From: an uncultured Acidaminococcus sp.
GTDB lineage: Bacteria > Bacillota > Negativicutes > Acidaminococcales > Acidaminococcaceae
Direction of reading: 5' to 3'
Length of the DNA: 13,831 bases
Assembly: GCA_900770265.1 (NCBI GenBank)
Contig: CAAGJR010000165.1
Span: 1-13,831, forward strand
Positions 13,113 to 13,831 of this stretch are shown one piece after another. Numbering within the stretch: the first letter of the stretch is position 1; every line of letters begins with the position of its first letter. A program made the position numbers and the translations under genes. The notes under the pieces were generated by a model. That model was not told where the DNA came from and ran no database searches. It worked only from the letters and a program-made list of their open reading frames with translations.

Positions 13113-13829
13113 ATGGATATGGGAATTGCAGAAGCTGCAAGCTCGGAAGTCATCCATTACGGAACGACAGAAGTCCTTCCCGGGATTACCCTGAATATGC
13201 AGACCATCTATATGTCCTGGCTGACCATGATCATCGTGGCGGCAGTGGTTTTTGCCGCGACCCGTCGGGTGAAGGAAGTTCCCTATGGAATCCAGAACCT
13301 GGTAGAAATGATCGTCGAATGGCTGGAAAAATTGATGGACGCCAACATGGGCGTGGAAGGCAGACGGATGACGATTCCGTTCGTCCTGACCCTGTTCCTG
13401 TACATCTTCGTCGGGAACGAACTGGGCCTGATGCCGTCTCTGGGGGTGCATCTTTCTTCTCCCACCAATGATATCAACGTGGCCCTCGGCCTTTCCATCA
13501 CGGTGGCTGTGGCAACGTACATCATTGGGATCATCCAGCAGGGACCCAAGTATTTCAAACACCTGGTGACTCCCTTTGCGTTGATGCTTCCTTTGAACAT
13601 CATCGAAGCACTGGCCAAACCGCTGACCATGGCTCTGCGTCTGTTCGGGAACATCCTGGCAGGGGAAATCCTGCTGGCGGTGCTGTACATGCTGGTTCCC
13701 TGGGTCGTACCGAACCTGTGGATCGGCTTCAGCCTGATCATCGGTTTTCTCCAGGCTTTCATCTTCACCATGCTGACGGTGAGTGCCCTGGCACCTATTT
13801 TTAAACAGATCCATTCCAACAAAAATTAA
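13113..13829 (+). CDS. atpB: F1Fo ATP synthase subunit a
   Basis: From the ATG at 13113 this is a 238-residue membrane protein with about five or six segments. The key fourth-helix motif is MALRLFGNILAGE, with the essential Arg at residue 176 (the counterpart of E. coli Arg210). Other family blocks are VGNELGLMPSLG at 100-111, SPTNDINVALGLS at 116-128, and a C-terminal LQAFIFTMLTVSALAPIF. Subunit a forms the ion path beside the c-ring. AAAGGAA is 5 nt before the chosen ATG; an upstream extension in the same frame runs back into atpI and lacks family residues. The window ends 2 nt after the stop, so atpE and the F1 genes are expected just beyond. Confidence 0.96.
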   Translation: MDMGIAEAASSEVIHYGTTEVLPGITLNMQTIYMSWLTMIIVAAVVFAATRRVKEVPYGIQNLVEMIVEWLEKLMDANMGVEGRRMTIPFVLTLFLYIFVGNELGLMPSLGVHLSSPTNDINVALGLSITVAVATYIIGIIQQGPKYFKHLVTPFALMLPLNIIEALAKPLTMALRLFGNILAGEILLAVLYMLVPWVVPNLWIGFSLIIGFLQAFIFTMLTVSALAPIFKQIHSNKN

Positions 13830-13831
13830 GC

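Overview
The window looks like chromosomal DNA of a moderately GC-rich (roughly 55-60 %) member of the Bacillota. The evidence is the order dnaX - ybaB - recR - bofA and the order wecA - wecB - ATP synthase I - atpB. The mix of a BofA protein with an LTA-synthase-like sulfatase, a GtrA protein and wecAB best fits a diderm Firmicute of the Negativicutes, perhaps near Acidaminococcus. That placement is inferred from gene content and style, not from a search. No plasmid, phage, IS element, tRNA, rRNA or CRISPR array is visible.

Layout: (1) Bases 1-5345 hold one tightly packed rightward operon: dnaX (3' end only), ybaB, recR, bofA, gtrA-like, a diacylglycerol-kinase-family gene and a membrane sulfatase of the LTA synthase/phosphoglycerol transferase type. 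It closes at a perfect 12-bp terminator. The first three genes serve replication and repair; the last three look like an envelope-polymer or lipid-recycling set. (2) Bases 5361-8001 hold two convergent transporter genes, a MATE exporter (+) and an EamA/DMT permease (-). Between them is a 331-bp gene-free segment full of palindromic and heptanucleotide repeats. (3) Bases 8002-9119 hold a LysR regulator divergent from EamA. The shared promoter region carries two identical TTGC-N7-GCAA dyads 31 bp apart. The LysR gene has no ATG, GTG or TTG at its expected start. (4) Bases 9088-10199 hold a leftward pair of half-size chromate-transporter (CHR) genes that overlap the LysR 3' end. (5) Bases 10446 to the end hold a rightward operon: wecA-like, wecB, ATP synthase subunit I and atpB. 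The rest of the F1Fo operon presumably follows.

The most unusual material is non-coding. One repeat family appears as two near-complete palindromes whose stems differ by compensatory changes, plus a third partial copy. A second family consists of short 7-bp tandem arrays, two of which follow a small GC hairpin. These arrays supply the stop codons and last residues of both transporter genes. A good rho-independent terminator for the + strand also lies inside the EamA 3' coding end. I see no clear candidate for a wholly new multi-gene system. The best leads are these repeat families and the LysR start and operator arrangement.
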